Assembly (NCBI GenBank): GCA_016209145.1
Contig: JACQWT010000295.1
Coordinates: 1-38,902, forward strand
Length of the DNA: 38,902 nt
From: Deltaproteobacteria bacterium
GTDB taxonomy: Bacteria; Myxococcota_A; Polyangia; Polyangiales; Polyangiaceae
Reading direction: 5' to 3'
A model generated the notes under the pieces. It did not search any database. It saw only the letters and a list, made by a program, of their open reading frames with translations, and was not told where the DNA came from. Shown here piece after piece: positions 7,656 to 15,258 of this stretch (position 1 is its first letter; each line of letters begins with the position of its first letter). A program made the translations under genes and the position numbers.

Positions 7656-9337
7656 TGGACGCCCGGGGCGAATCCGCGGCACTCGGCGGGCTGGGGGCCG
7701 TCGCGCTCCTCGCCGCACTGCCGGTCGCGCTCGGGGCGGTCGGCTCGCCGCCCGAAGTCGGGGTGACGTTCCGCGCACCGACCCCATACGAGGTTGTGAC
7801 GGGCGGACCGGCCGGGGAGGTCGCCGTTCGGCCTCCTGACCTGCTGGACGCTCTCGACCGCCGTGGCGAGCTGGAAGGCACAGGGCCCGGCATCTGGCTC
7901 CGGTCGTGGCGCGTCACGTACGGTCGCCAGTGGGAGAAGGAGGTCACGCTGCCGGTCGTCGTCGGGCCGCTGCGGGACGCCGCACGCGAGCCCTCGTGCG
8001 GGTACGTGGTCCGAGCGAGCGCGGGGCTCTTCGACCCCGATGTGGGCGCGCCGGCCGTGCGCGCGGTGGTCGAGCATGCCGTCCGCGAGCGGTGGGGCGC
8101 CCTGAAGGCGGAGGCCAGACGTGAGGGGATGGACTTGGAACCGGTGGTCGCAGTGCCGTTCTCGATGCGCCTCACGGAAGGGGGCGTGACGGCAAGTCTG
8201 CGGGTGGTCATGGCCGACGGCGCCGCGCTGGACCTGGAGGCACAGTTCGGCCTCCTGGTGCAGGCCGGGCGTCTGGCGGTTTTCGTGCGGAGCACTCGCA
8301 CTCAGCCCAACGAGCGTCTGGTCGAACTGGCCCACGAAGCTGGTCTCCTGGGAACGCCCTTCCGGGCGTTCATCCTCGGCGTCACGCTGGGCGTCGCAGC
8401 GCCACTCCTCGCCGCGGCGGGAGAGGGGGAGCTTCGCGGCAGGGTGCGCGACGCGGCCGAGGAAATGGCGGAGGCCGTCGCGACCAAGATCAGCGCGGCC
8501 CTGGGCCACCTGGAGTCGCTCCGGTCGCCATTGCCCGGTCGGCCGGACGACGAGATCAGGATCACCTTTCAGGACCAGCCGTTGGTGACGCCCCGCGCCG
8601 TCGAACTGCGGCCCTGCATCTCCGTCAACATCGCGCCGACCGGGAGCGTGGACGTGCGCATCCCGGGACCGCCCCTGGTTGCGTCTCCGCCACCGTCGCT
8701 GCCGCCCTTGGCCGACCCGGCCGCGCCCACGATCGAGGTCGCAGCCAGCACGCACGGCTTGAACCAGGCGCTCTACGCGGCGTGGCAGGCTGGCGCCCTG
8801 AGGAAGCTCGGCGAGCAGTTGCTGTCCTCCAGCAGCGAGAACGCGCTCGTCGAGAAGCTCGCGTTCGACGTCACGGGCGTGGAGCCGCGCCTCCCTCCGG
8901 TCGTGACGGGCGCAGGCAGGCGGCCTGGCTCGCTCACGCTGGCCGCTGCGGATCTGCGGCTCGGAACGTGGGACGGCGGGCACGGCGCGCGCGACGTGGT
9001 TGGCCACGCCCGCGTGGCGGTTACTGTCGATGCAGCGGACGAGAAGCTCGTTCTCTCCGGCGAGGTCGAGGACGTGCGGGCGAACTGCGTCGAGCGCGTG
9101 GGGTCGGCGGAGTGGAGCCTCACGCCCTGCCTTGGGGATCTGGTGCCTGTCGTGCGCCTGGAGCTCGAGGGCTCGCCGAAGTCGGGCAGCTTCGACGCGG
9201 GGGAGTGGTTTCGCCTCCTGCGCGAGGCCAGCTTCGGAGGCGCCCGCCTCGACGCTGACCAGCTCCGAGCCGAGGTGCGGGAGGGCGGCATCTACGGTCG
9301 CGTCCGGGTGCGGCTCGAGCCTCGGGATCCGCCATGA
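7655..9337 (+). CDS. Exported BPI/TULIP-like lipid-binding protein, partner of the ABC fusion
   Basis: A 560-residue protein with an N-terminal hydrophobic signal or anchor (about 9-28). The middle has two regions of mixed beta strands joined by a long helix (about 260-290). The segment LNQALYAAWQAGAL (369-382) closely resembles the conserved helix of BPI/LBP-type TULIP domains. It is followed by a GVEPRLPPVV stretch and a beta-rich C-terminal half. TULIP proteins form tubular hydrophobic grooves that carry lipids. The gene overlaps the ABC-permease gene by one base, so it probably supplies the periplasmic lipid carrier that an MCE protein would supply in Mla systems. No MCE domain is visible. 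The fold assignment is from one motif plus context. Confidence 0.6.
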   Translation: MDARGESAALGGLGAVALLAALPVALGAVGSPPEVGVTFRAPTPYEVVTGGPAGEVAVRPPDLLDALDRRGELEGTGPGIWLRSWRVTYGRQWEKEVTLPVVVGPLRDAAREPSCGYVVRASAGLFDPDVGAPAVRAVVEHAVRERWGALKAEARREGMDLEPVVAVPFSMRLTEGGVTASLRVVMADGAALDLEAQFGLLVQAGRLAVFVRSTRTQPNERLVELAHEAGLLGTPFRAFILGVTLGVAAPLLAAAGEGELRGRVRDAAEEMAEAVATKISAALGHLESLRSPLPGRPDDEIRITFQDQPLVTPRAVELRPCISVNIAPTGSVDVRIPGPPLVASPPPSLPPLADPAAPTIEVAASTHGLNQALYAAWQAGALRKLGEQLLSSSSENALVEKLAFDVTGVEPRLPPVVTGAGRRPGSLTLAAADLRLGTWDGGHGARDVVGHARVAVTVDAADEKLVLSGEVEDVRANCVERVGSAEWSLTPCLGDLVPVVRLELEGSPKSGSFDAGEWFRLLREASFGGARLDADQLRAEVREGGIYGRVRVRLEPRDPP

Positions 9338-9372
9338 GCGAGGATGGGCGGCACGCCTTGCGGCCCGCCCGG

Positions 9373-9637
9373 GAGTGGCCCGGCCGGCGGCTGCCGCAGA
9401 CCTTCTGCGACCCCCGGGCGCTCTTCGCCCGCCCGGGGCCGCGCGCCGTGCTGCACGCCAGGTGCGTCGTGGTGGACGGCGAGCGCGCCCTGGTGACCTC
9501 CACCAACGTCGCCGAGGCGGCGCTACATCGAGGCCGGCGCGCTCGCGGCCGACCCGGCGTTCGCGCGGACCCTGCAAGCTCAGCTCGAGAGAGCTGGCAG
9601 GCACCGGGACGCTGCGGCGCGTGGCGGCGCTGGGGTA
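9373..9637 (+). pseudogene. Remnant of a drmC 3' end (PLD domain)
   Basis: This matches the last 272 bp of drmC (28681-28952) from EWPGRRLPQ through the HxK-type motif (HARCVVVDGE) to the stop. It differs at scattered positions, and an 8-nt deletion near 9520 shifts the frame, so the original ending (IEAGALAADPAFAR...) lies in another frame. An open frame from ATG 9334, which overlaps the stop of the TULIP gene (ATGA), runs into it. That suggests the remnant landed on the start of a former third gene of that operon. The divergence indicates an old or foreign copy rather than a fresh duplication. Confidence 0.8.
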
Positions 9638-9774
9638 GGTAGGCGTGGGCGGCTGGCATGCCGGCTGCGCCTCCGCGCGGAGTCTCGAGGGGCGGCCGAC
9701 GGACCTGGTCTCGCGGAGGCCGCGGGAGATTCGCGGGGCGTCAAGCCCCCAGCCGGGGAGTCCTGCGGATCCCT

Positions 9775-10092
9775 TCAGCGGCACACGCGCGTCCTCACCG
9801 CACGTACGTGCCACGGCCGGCAGTACTTGGGCGTCCGTCTGAAGTGGAGGAAGCCGTCTCGGGCAACGCTGCTCACGCGCCAGATCCCAGCCAGATCCGA
9901 CCGCGGCCCGGTGTACTCGACAAGCGTTCCCGGCACGATGCCGTCGCGCTCGATCGTTGCAAACGCCCTGCGCTCCATGGCGTCCGCGATCTCGGCAGAG
10001 AGCACGCGGAACGACTTGCCGGCAGTCGTGATGCCAAGGGACACGGCCAGGGCCACCTGCTTCTCCGTGGGCGTCCGAACCTGGTACGTCAT
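9775..10092 (-). CDS. Hypothetical protein, 105 residues
   Basis: A small protein with a helical N-terminal half starting TPTEKQVALAVSLGI, resembling the short 'TekQ..la..LGi' helical motifs found in small bacterial DNA-associated proteins, and a C-terminal half with a possible SH3-like strand set (VEYTGPRSDLAGIWRVSSV). The start ATG 10092 is the first in frame and the amino-acid composition looks real. It lies on the same strand as the three genes at 10254-11911 but is separated from them by 161 nt and a hairpin (10165-10184), so it may be its own unit. Function unknown. I could not place the family with confidence. Confidence 0.6.
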   Translation of the reverse strand: MTYQVRTPTEKQVALAVSLGITTAGKSFRVLSAEIADAMERRAFATIERDGIVPGTLVEYTGPRSDLAGIWRVSSVARDGFLHFRRTPKYCRPWHVRAVRTRVCR

Positions 10093-10164
10093 GCCGGCAC
10101 GCTAGGCGTCTGCAAGCGCGGGCACCATCCGCATCGACACGCGGAAACAGACAGTACGACCAGG

Positions 10165-10184
10165 CCGGCGCCCGGCAGCGCCGG
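10165..10184 (-). terminator. Hairpin downstream of the leftward three-gene operon
   Basis: CCGGCGC (10165-10171) pairs with GCGCCGG (10178-10184) around a 6-nt loop. It follows the stop of the gene at 10254. There is no U tract, so it is a weak terminator candidate. Confidence 0.3.
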
Positions 10185-10253
10185 GCCATCGAGCGGGTCC
10201 GGCGGTGGGAGTTGCGGGCGGGGTGACGGCTGGCACGCCCCGGCCATGGCCCG

Positions 10254-10748
10254 TCAACGAGGTCCACCGCGCACCCGACGCCGGCGCTTGGCCTTGTTGC
10301 GCGCCGGACGCGTGGACCTTGCCAGGAACCCGACGACCCGTCCGTACTGCTCCCCCTCGAGAGCGCCCAGGTCGTGCAGGATGTCCCAGGCGTCGCCGAG
10401 CTTGCTGTGCCAGCGCGCGCCCTTCTGGCGAGCCACGTGGGTCGGAACACCAGCGGCGTCCGCGTAGATCGCGAGCTTCTCACAGCCGGGTAGGAACGTC
10501 CCGTCCGTGCACGGGCCGTAGCCCCCGACGTGCTGGAAGGTCGCGATGAACGCCCCTACCGTCGGCTCGCGCGGGCAGCCACTCGGCCAGTATCGCGATG
10601 GGTGCGGCCACCACCGCCTGCTGGTGTCCCCGGCCGCAAACGCGACGCAGTTGTAGTCGCAGCGGCAGGGACTGGCGATGCGGTAGGTCGTGCCCACCAG
10701 CCCGGGAAACGCCGCTTCCAGGTGGGCCCGATCTTCCTGCTCACCCAT
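10254..10748 (-). CDS. DUF7689-like hypothetical protein
   Basis: A 164-residue protein starting at ATG 10748. It has the pattern I associate with the DUF7689 family: CDYNCVAFAAGD, a WW/P-rich stretch (RRWWPHPSRYWPSGCP), a GGYGPCTDGTFLPGCEKLAIY segment broken by conserved Cys and Gly, then GVPTHVARQ and a WHSKLG box. The conserved Cys, His and Asp residues could form an active site, possibly papain- or transglutaminase-like, but that is speculation. The basic tail (NKAKRRRRVRGG) may bind nucleic acid. The start overlaps the end of the gene at 10741-11286, and such pairs recur side by side. The longer frame from 10913 overlaps the neighbour and is not needed. Confidence 0.65.
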   Translation of the reverse strand: MGEQEDRAHLEAAFPGLVGTTYRIASPCRCDYNCVAFAAGDTSRRWWPHPSRYWPSGCPREPTVGAFIATFQHVGGYGPCTDGTFLPGCEKLAIYADAAGVPTHVARQKGARWHSKLGDAWDILHDLGALEGEQYGRVVGFLARSTRPARNKAKRRRRVRGGPR

Positions 10749-11286
10749 CCACCGGGTCCCGCTGCCGAGCCCACTCGCGCCACGCCCTGATGGTCTCGGC
10801 TCTCCGGCCCGTCGCGCTCGGCGGCACCGGATCCGCACCCGTGATCTCGGCGAGCGCGATGTCCCAGTCGCCGGGCGTCTCGAGGACCTCGAGCAAGAAC
10901 GGCACGGCGGCACGACCCATCGACACGATCCGACGGAAAGCCGGATGGGCCGTTCGCTTCGTCGTGGACGAGAACCACAGGCAGTCCCGCGCCCACCACT
11001 CCACGAGCCGCCCGAAGACCTCTCTGCTCACGGGGCTGGGCTGCGATGGGATGGAGTCATCCCGTACGCTTGCCGAGCAACCACCTGGGACACCCCGCAG
11101 AAGGCCGGCGATCGCGACGCCACCAGGCATCAGGGCGAACGACACGACGGCCACCACGGCGACGACTGCCACGGCGCCGACGATCTCGCCCCTGCCGCGC
11201 GGACGGGCGGGCGGGTCCTGCTCTGGCTGGACCACCAGTCCGTCCTGCTGCCAGGCGGCGGGCGAGTAGCGCGCGAAGTCAGTCAT
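10741..11286 (-). CDS. Membrane-anchored hypothetical protein, partner of the DUF7689-like protein
   Basis: A 181-residue protein with one predicted transmembrane helix near residues 35-60 (IVGAVAVVAVVAVVSFALM) and a soluble C-terminal domain. The domain reads LVEWWARDCLWFSST ... HPAFRRIVSMGRAAVPFLLE ... GDWDIALAEITGADPV ... IRAWREWARQRD. This 'HPa...I..mG...vP.lL..L...p..W..AL..iTG..P' pattern is found in short proteins next to DUF7689-like proteins, usually without a membrane helix as far as I recall. It overlaps both neighbours (stop at 10741 beyond the next start at 10748, start at 11286 beyond the previous stop at 11279), so the trio is translationally coupled. Function unknown. Confidence 0.65.
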   Translation of the reverse strand: MTDFARYSPAAWQQDGLVVQPEQDPPARPRGRGEIVGAVAVVAVVAVVSFALMPGGVAIAGLLRGVPGGCSASVRDDSIPSQPSPVSREVFGRLVEWWARDCLWFSSTTKRTAHPAFRRIVSMGRAAVPFLLEVLETPGDWDIALAEITGADPVPPSATGRRAETIRAWREWARQRDPVDG

Positions 11287-11911
11287 TGACCAGAGGCTCC
11301 GGGAGCTCTCGTTCCAGTTCCTGCAGCCTGTCCAGGACGAGGCGGAGCAGGGTCACCGACAGATCCACCCGCACCACGGGATCCACCGCGAGATCTTGCC
11401 CCCCTTGAGCCAGCACTCTCAGCGACCACGCGGAGGCGTGGTAGAAGTCGATCAGAGCCTCGGTGTCGGCGTAGGCGATGAGCGCGAGGTTCGCGACAAG
11501 AGCCACCGCCTGGGCGGGCTCCTCCGTTCGCTCCAGGGGAACTGCCGCCGGGAGCTTTCGGCTGTCCAGGTACTCCCGCAAGCGAGGCAGGAACTCCACG
11601 CAGGAGGCCAGGATGTTCCGCACCCCTTCCGGCGACACGTTGACCACCACGAGCGATCGGAGGCCGGCCAGGCACCGCCGCTGCGCGAACAGGATCTGAA
11701 CGCGTCCATCGCGCGCGACCGCGTCCCCGGCGTCGGCCTGGTATCTTCGCCCCGGCACCCTGGCGGCCGCAAGGTCGAGCCGCTCGATCCGCGAAGGGCC
11801 GGCGTCCGCGATCGGGAGTCGCCGGACGGTCACCGAGACGCCCTCGCCTTCCCGTTGCCGCAGCCGCACAGGGCGCGTCTCGCCCTGGCCCCTCCCGCCC
11901 CCAGGAACCAT
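11279..11911 (-). CDS. Hypothetical protein, first gene of the leftward trio
   Basis: The C-terminal 180 residues look real. A short beta region (DGRVQILFAQRRC, SLVVVNVSPEG) is followed by long helices (VRNILASCVEFLPRLREYL ... AVALVANLALIAYADTEALIDFYHASAW). The beta part is loosely like DUF3467-type small proteins, a weak guess. Three starts are possible: GTG 11932, which sits exactly 7 nt after a -10 box; ATG 11911; and GTG 11833, which has a GAGGG ribosome binding site. The longer open frame to 12325 runs antisense to drmD and is not credible. It is divergent from drmD and overlaps the next gene of its operon. Confidence 0.55.
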   Translation of the reverse strand: MVPGGGRGQGETRPVRLRQREGEGVSVTVRRLPIADAGPSRIERLDLAAARVPGRRYQADAGDAVARDGRVQILFAQRRCLAGLRSLVVVNVSPEGVRNILASCVEFLPRLREYLDSRKLPAAVPLERTEEPAQAVALVANLALIAYADTEALIDFYHASAWSLRVLAQGGQDLAVDPVVRVDLSVTLLRLVLDRLQELERELPEPLVND

Positions 11912-11939
11912 CAGCGCCCGCTTGCCGCTCACGGTGCTC

Positions 11940-11968
11940 GTTCTAGGGCCGCCGGCGTGGTTCGTCAA
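11940..11968 (-). promoter_or_regulatory. Promoter of the leftward trio
   Basis: On the minus strand, TTGACG (11968-11963), a 17-nt spacer and TAGAAC (11945-11940). A GTG codon in the frame of the first gene begins at 11932, 7 nt after the -10, as in the toxin-antitoxin promoter at 565-593. Confidence 0.6.
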
Positions 11969-12022
11969 GCACCGCGGCCAGGTGAGGCCCGCGCGGACGT
12001 CCCCCCGTCCCCCTCCCTGTGC

Positions 12023-12028
12023 TACCGT
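12023..12028 (+). promoter_or_regulatory. Possible -10 box of drmD (leaderless)
   Basis: TACCGT lies exactly 7 nt before the GTG at 12036. There is no convincing -35 and no ribosome binding site before the GTG. It is listed because the same 7-nt geometry occurs at two stronger promoters in this window. Confidence 0.3.
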
Positions 12029-12035
12029 CCCGGCC

Positions 12036-15000
12036 GTGGCGGTTGCGCCTGCGCCAGGGGAGATCGTCTCGGTACGGTCACGCCAGTACTTCGTGGAGGA
12101 GGTAGTGCCCCCGCCTGCGCCGGGCGAGCAAACCCTCGTCAAGCTGGCCTGCCTTGAGGACGACGCGCAGGGCGAGCCGCTCGAAGTGCTGTGGGAGTCG
12201 GAGGTGGACGCGCGGCCGGCCGCGGGCACCTCGCTCGGCGCGGCCGCGGGGCGGGGCTTCGATCCCACGCCGATCTTCGCAGCGTACCTGCGCACGCTGC
12301 GCTGGAACTGCGTCACCTCGACCAACCCCCGGCTGCTCCAGGCGCCCTACCGGGCGGGCATCGAGGTGATGGCCTACCAGCTCGAGCCGCTGCGCAAGGC
12401 GCTGCTCCTGCCGCGGGTGGCCCTCTTCATCGCGGACGATGTCGGCCTGGGCAAGACGATCGAGGCCGGGCTCATCCTGCGCGAGCTCGTCATGCGCCAG
12501 AAGGTGCGGCGCGTGGTCGTGGCCTGCCCGCCGTCGGTGGTCTTGCAGTGGCAGGCCGAGCTGGAGAGCCGGTTCGGGCTGAGCTTCGTCGTCTTCGACC
12601 GCGCCTACATGGCGGCCCGCCGCCGGGAGCAGGGCTACGGGGTCAACCCGTGGATGACGCACACGCGGTTCATCATCTCGCACGCCCTGCTGCGCGACGA
12701 GGCGTACGTGGCGCCGCTGCGCGACTGGCTCTCCGGCGCCGGGACCGGGACCGGGATCGGCACCGGCCCGGGCTCGCTCTTCATCCTGGACGAGGCCCAC
12801 AACGCCGCGCCCGCGAGCGGGGGGCGCTACGCCATCGACTCGCATCTGACGGCGGTGGTGCGCGACCTCGCGCCGTGCTTCGAGCACCGCCTGTTCCTCT
12901 CGGCCACGCCTCACAACGGCCACAGCAACAGCTTCGCCGCGCTGCTCGAGCTGCTCGATCCGCAGCGCTTCTGTCGCGGGGTGAAGGTGGCGCCGAAGCT
13001 ACGCGACGACGTCGTGGTGCGGCGCCTGAAGAGCGATCTGCGCGAGGTGGTCGGCGGCCTGCCGTTGCGGCGCGTGGTGCAGGTGGATCTCCGCGGCCTG
13101 CCGGCCGACGCCCCGGAGCTCGTGCTGGCGCGCCTGCTAGGGGAGTACCGCGCCGCTCGCGAGCAGCGGCTCGAGGGCGCGTCCCGCAAGGCTCAGGCTG
13201 CGGCCGCGCTGGTCACGGTCTCGCTGCAGAAACGCCTGCTCTCGTCCATCGAGGCCTTCGCCCAGACGCTCGCGGTCCACACCCGCGCGGTGGAGAAGCT
13301 GGCGGCGAAGGCCGCGGCCGAGGTGGCTGCCCCGCCGGCAGCCCAGCCCCAGCTCTCGCTGCTCCACGAAGCGCCCGGGGCCGACGACGATCGGGCCGAC
13401 CTCGGCGAGAAGGACGTCGCCCAGGAGGAGGAGGCGCAGATGGAGGCCGCCACCGCGGCCTCGCGAGCGGGGCCGCCCCTCGGGCGGGAGATCGCCCTGC
13501 TGCGCGAGATGGGCCGCATCGCCGGTGCCGCCCGCGGCCGGCCGGATCGCCGCGTCGAGCTCTTGGTGTCGTGGATCCGCGAGCATCCCGACCGTCGCGT
13601 CGTGGTCTTCACCGAGTACGCGGACACCAAGCGCTACCTCGCCCAGCAGCTCCGCGCGGCCCTCGCGGCGGAGGATCCGGAGGGCCTGCGCCTCGCCACG
13701 TTCCACGGCGGGATGGACGAGGAGGCGCGCGAGGAGATCAAGGCCGCGTTCAACTCGGATCCGGCCCGGCACCCCCTGCGCATCCTGATCGCCACGGACG
13801 CGGCCCGCGAGGGAGTGAACCTGCAGAACCACTGCGCCGATCTGTTCCACTTCGACGTGCCGTGGAACCCGTGCCGGATGGAGCAGCGCAATGGCCGCAT
13901 CGACCGCAAGCTGCAGCGCGAGGACGAGGTCCGCTGCCACTACTTCGTCTTCAGCCAGCGCCCCGAGGACCGCGTCCTGCAGGTGCTGGTCGAGAAGACG
14001 CAGACCATCGAGGAAGAGCTGGGCAGCCTCTCGCCGGTGGTCGAGCGACGGCTGCAGAAGCTTCTCGATGCGGGCATCCGCGCCGAAGAGGAGGCCCGCC
14101 TGGCGGACGAGATCCGGAAGGTCGGCCCAGATCCGGACGAGCGCGCGACGGTGGAGGAGGAGCTGGAGGAGGCGCGCCAGCGCAAGAAGGATCTGGCCGC
14201 GCAGATCGAGGGCCTGCGCGACATGCTGTCGTCTTCGCAGCGGCAGCTCGGCATCGCCGAGGGACGGGATCTGCCCGACATGCTCCCGCCCACGCTGAAC
14301 GCCGCGCTCGAGGTCGCAGGGGCCGAGCCGCTGTCGGCCGCCACCGGGGACAAGGGGCGGGGCGCCTGGCGGTTTCCCGCCCTCGACCAGCGGGCGGGCG
14401 CCGATCCTACCTGGGCGGACACCATGGACACCCTGCGCGCCCCGCGGCGGCGCGAGCAGAAGCATGCCGACTGGCGCCGCGACTCGGCCATCAGGCCGGT
14501 GGTCTTCAAGGACCAGGGGACGATCGACGACGACGTCGTGCACCTGCACTTGGAGCACCGCCTCGTGCGGCGGCTGCTCGGCCGCTTTCTGGCGCAGGGT
14601 TTTGTGTACGACGATCTCAGCCGCGCCTGCGTGGGGCAGACGCGCGATGCCATCCCGCGCGTCGTGCTGCTCGGCCGGATCTCGCTCTACGGCAGCGGCG
14701 CCGCACGGCTGCACGACGAGGTGGTGGCGGTCGCGGCCCGCTGGATTGCGCCCGAGACGCGCCGCGGCCCGCTGCGGCCCTACGCGGACGACGCCGACGC
14801 CTGGCGCCTGCTCGACGCGGCCCTTGCCGCGGCCGGGGCCGCGAGCGTGCCCGAAAGCGTGGGGGCCCGGCTGCTCGCCTCGCTCGCCGCGGACGTGGGT
14901 GATCTGCAGCCGCACTTCGACCGGCGTGCCGAGGAGATCGCCGAGCGAGCCGCCCGGCTGCTCGCCACGCGCGGAGAGCGCGAGGCCAAGGACATGACGG

Positions 15001-15251
15001 GCATCCTCGAGGCGCAGCGCACGCGCATCGAGCGCAAGGCTGCCGAGCACGACGAGCGGCAGCTCGAGCTCCGCTTCAACGACGAGGAGCGGCGACAGCT
15101 CGAGGCCGATCGGCGACACTGGGGCCGGCGCCTCGCGGCTCTCACCCAGGAGCTCGATCGCGAGCCGGAACGCATCCGCGCGAGCTACGTGGTCCGCGCC
15201 AGGCGCGTCGACCTCGTGGGCGTGGTCTACCTCTGGCCGGTGACGGGGTAG
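12036..15251 (+). CDS. drmD: DrmD-like SNF2-family helicase (Class 1 DISARM)
   Basis: A 1071-residue SNF2/RapA-like ATPase. DrmD is the SNF2 helicase of Class 1 DISARM, which restricts incoming phage DNA. Walker A reads VGLGKT (136-141), the DEAH box is at 252-255 and helicase motif VI is QRNGRIDR (617-624). A long charged coiled-coil region (about 670-740) and a C-terminal charged helix (about 980-1050) follow. I start at GTG 12036 because the text from there (VAVAPAPGEIVSVRSRQYFVEEV) has the expected small N-terminal domain, while the open frame upstream looks non-coding. A Gly-Thr hexamer repeat near 12738-12772 sits in a loop before the DEAH box. drmMI follows after 7 nt with a GGAGG site. 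Confidence 0.88.
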   Translation: MAVAPAPGEIVSVRSRQYFVEEVVPPPAPGEQTLVKLACLEDDAQGEPLEVLWESEVDARPAAGTSLGAAAGRGFDPTPIFAAYLRTLRWNCVTSTNPRLLQAPYRAGIEVMAYQLEPLRKALLLPRVALFIADDVGLGKTIEAGLILRELVMRQKVRRVVVACPPSVVLQWQAELESRFGLSFVVFDRAYMAARRREQGYGVNPWMTHTRFIISHALLRDEAYVAPLRDWLSGAGTGTGIGTGPGSLFILDEAHNAAPASGGRYAIDSHLTAVVRDLAPCFEHRLFLSATPHNGHSNSFAALLELLDPQRFCRGVKVAPKLRDDVVVRRLKSDLREVVGGLPLRRVVQVDLRGLPADAPELVLARLLGEYRAAREQRLEGASRKAQAAAALVTVSLQKRLLSSIEAFAQTLAVHTRAVEKLAAKAAAEVAAPPAAQPQLSLLHEAPGADDDRADLGEKDVAQEEEAQMEAATAASRAGPPLGREIALLREMGRIAGAARGRPDRRVELLVSWIREHPDRRVVVFTEYADTKRYLAQQLRAALAAEDPEGLRLATFHGGMDEEAREEIKAAFNSDPARHPLRILIATDAAREGVNLQNHCADLFHFDVPWNPCRMEQRNGRIDRKLQREDEVRCHYFVFSQRPEDRVLQVLVEKTQTIEEELGSLSPVVERRLQKLLDAGIRAEEEARLADEIRKVGPDPDERATVEEELEEARQRKKDLAAQIEGLRDMLSSSQRQLGIAEGRDLPDMLPPTLNAALEVAGAEPLSAATGDKGRGAWRFPALDQRAGADPTWADTMDTLRAPRRREQKHADWRRDSAIRPVVFKDQGTIDDDVVHLHLEHRLVRRLLGRFLAQGFVYDDLSRACVGQTRDAIPRVVLLGRISLYGSGAARLHDEVVAVAARWIAPETRRGPLRPYADDADAWRLLDAALAAAGAASVPESVGARLLASLAADVGDLQPHFDRRAEEIAERAARLLATRGEREAKDMTGILEAQRTRIERKAAEHDERQLELRFNDEERRQLEADRRHWGRRLAALTQELDREPERIRASYVVRARRVDLVGVVYLWPVTG

Positions 15252-15258
15252 GAGGCTC

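Noticed and set aside
11912-12325. Upstream extension of the leftward gene at 11279 into drmD
   Set aside because: The extension is antisense to the conserved N-terminus of DrmD and is Ser/Gly/Arg-rich. A clear promoter lies inside it at 11940-11968.
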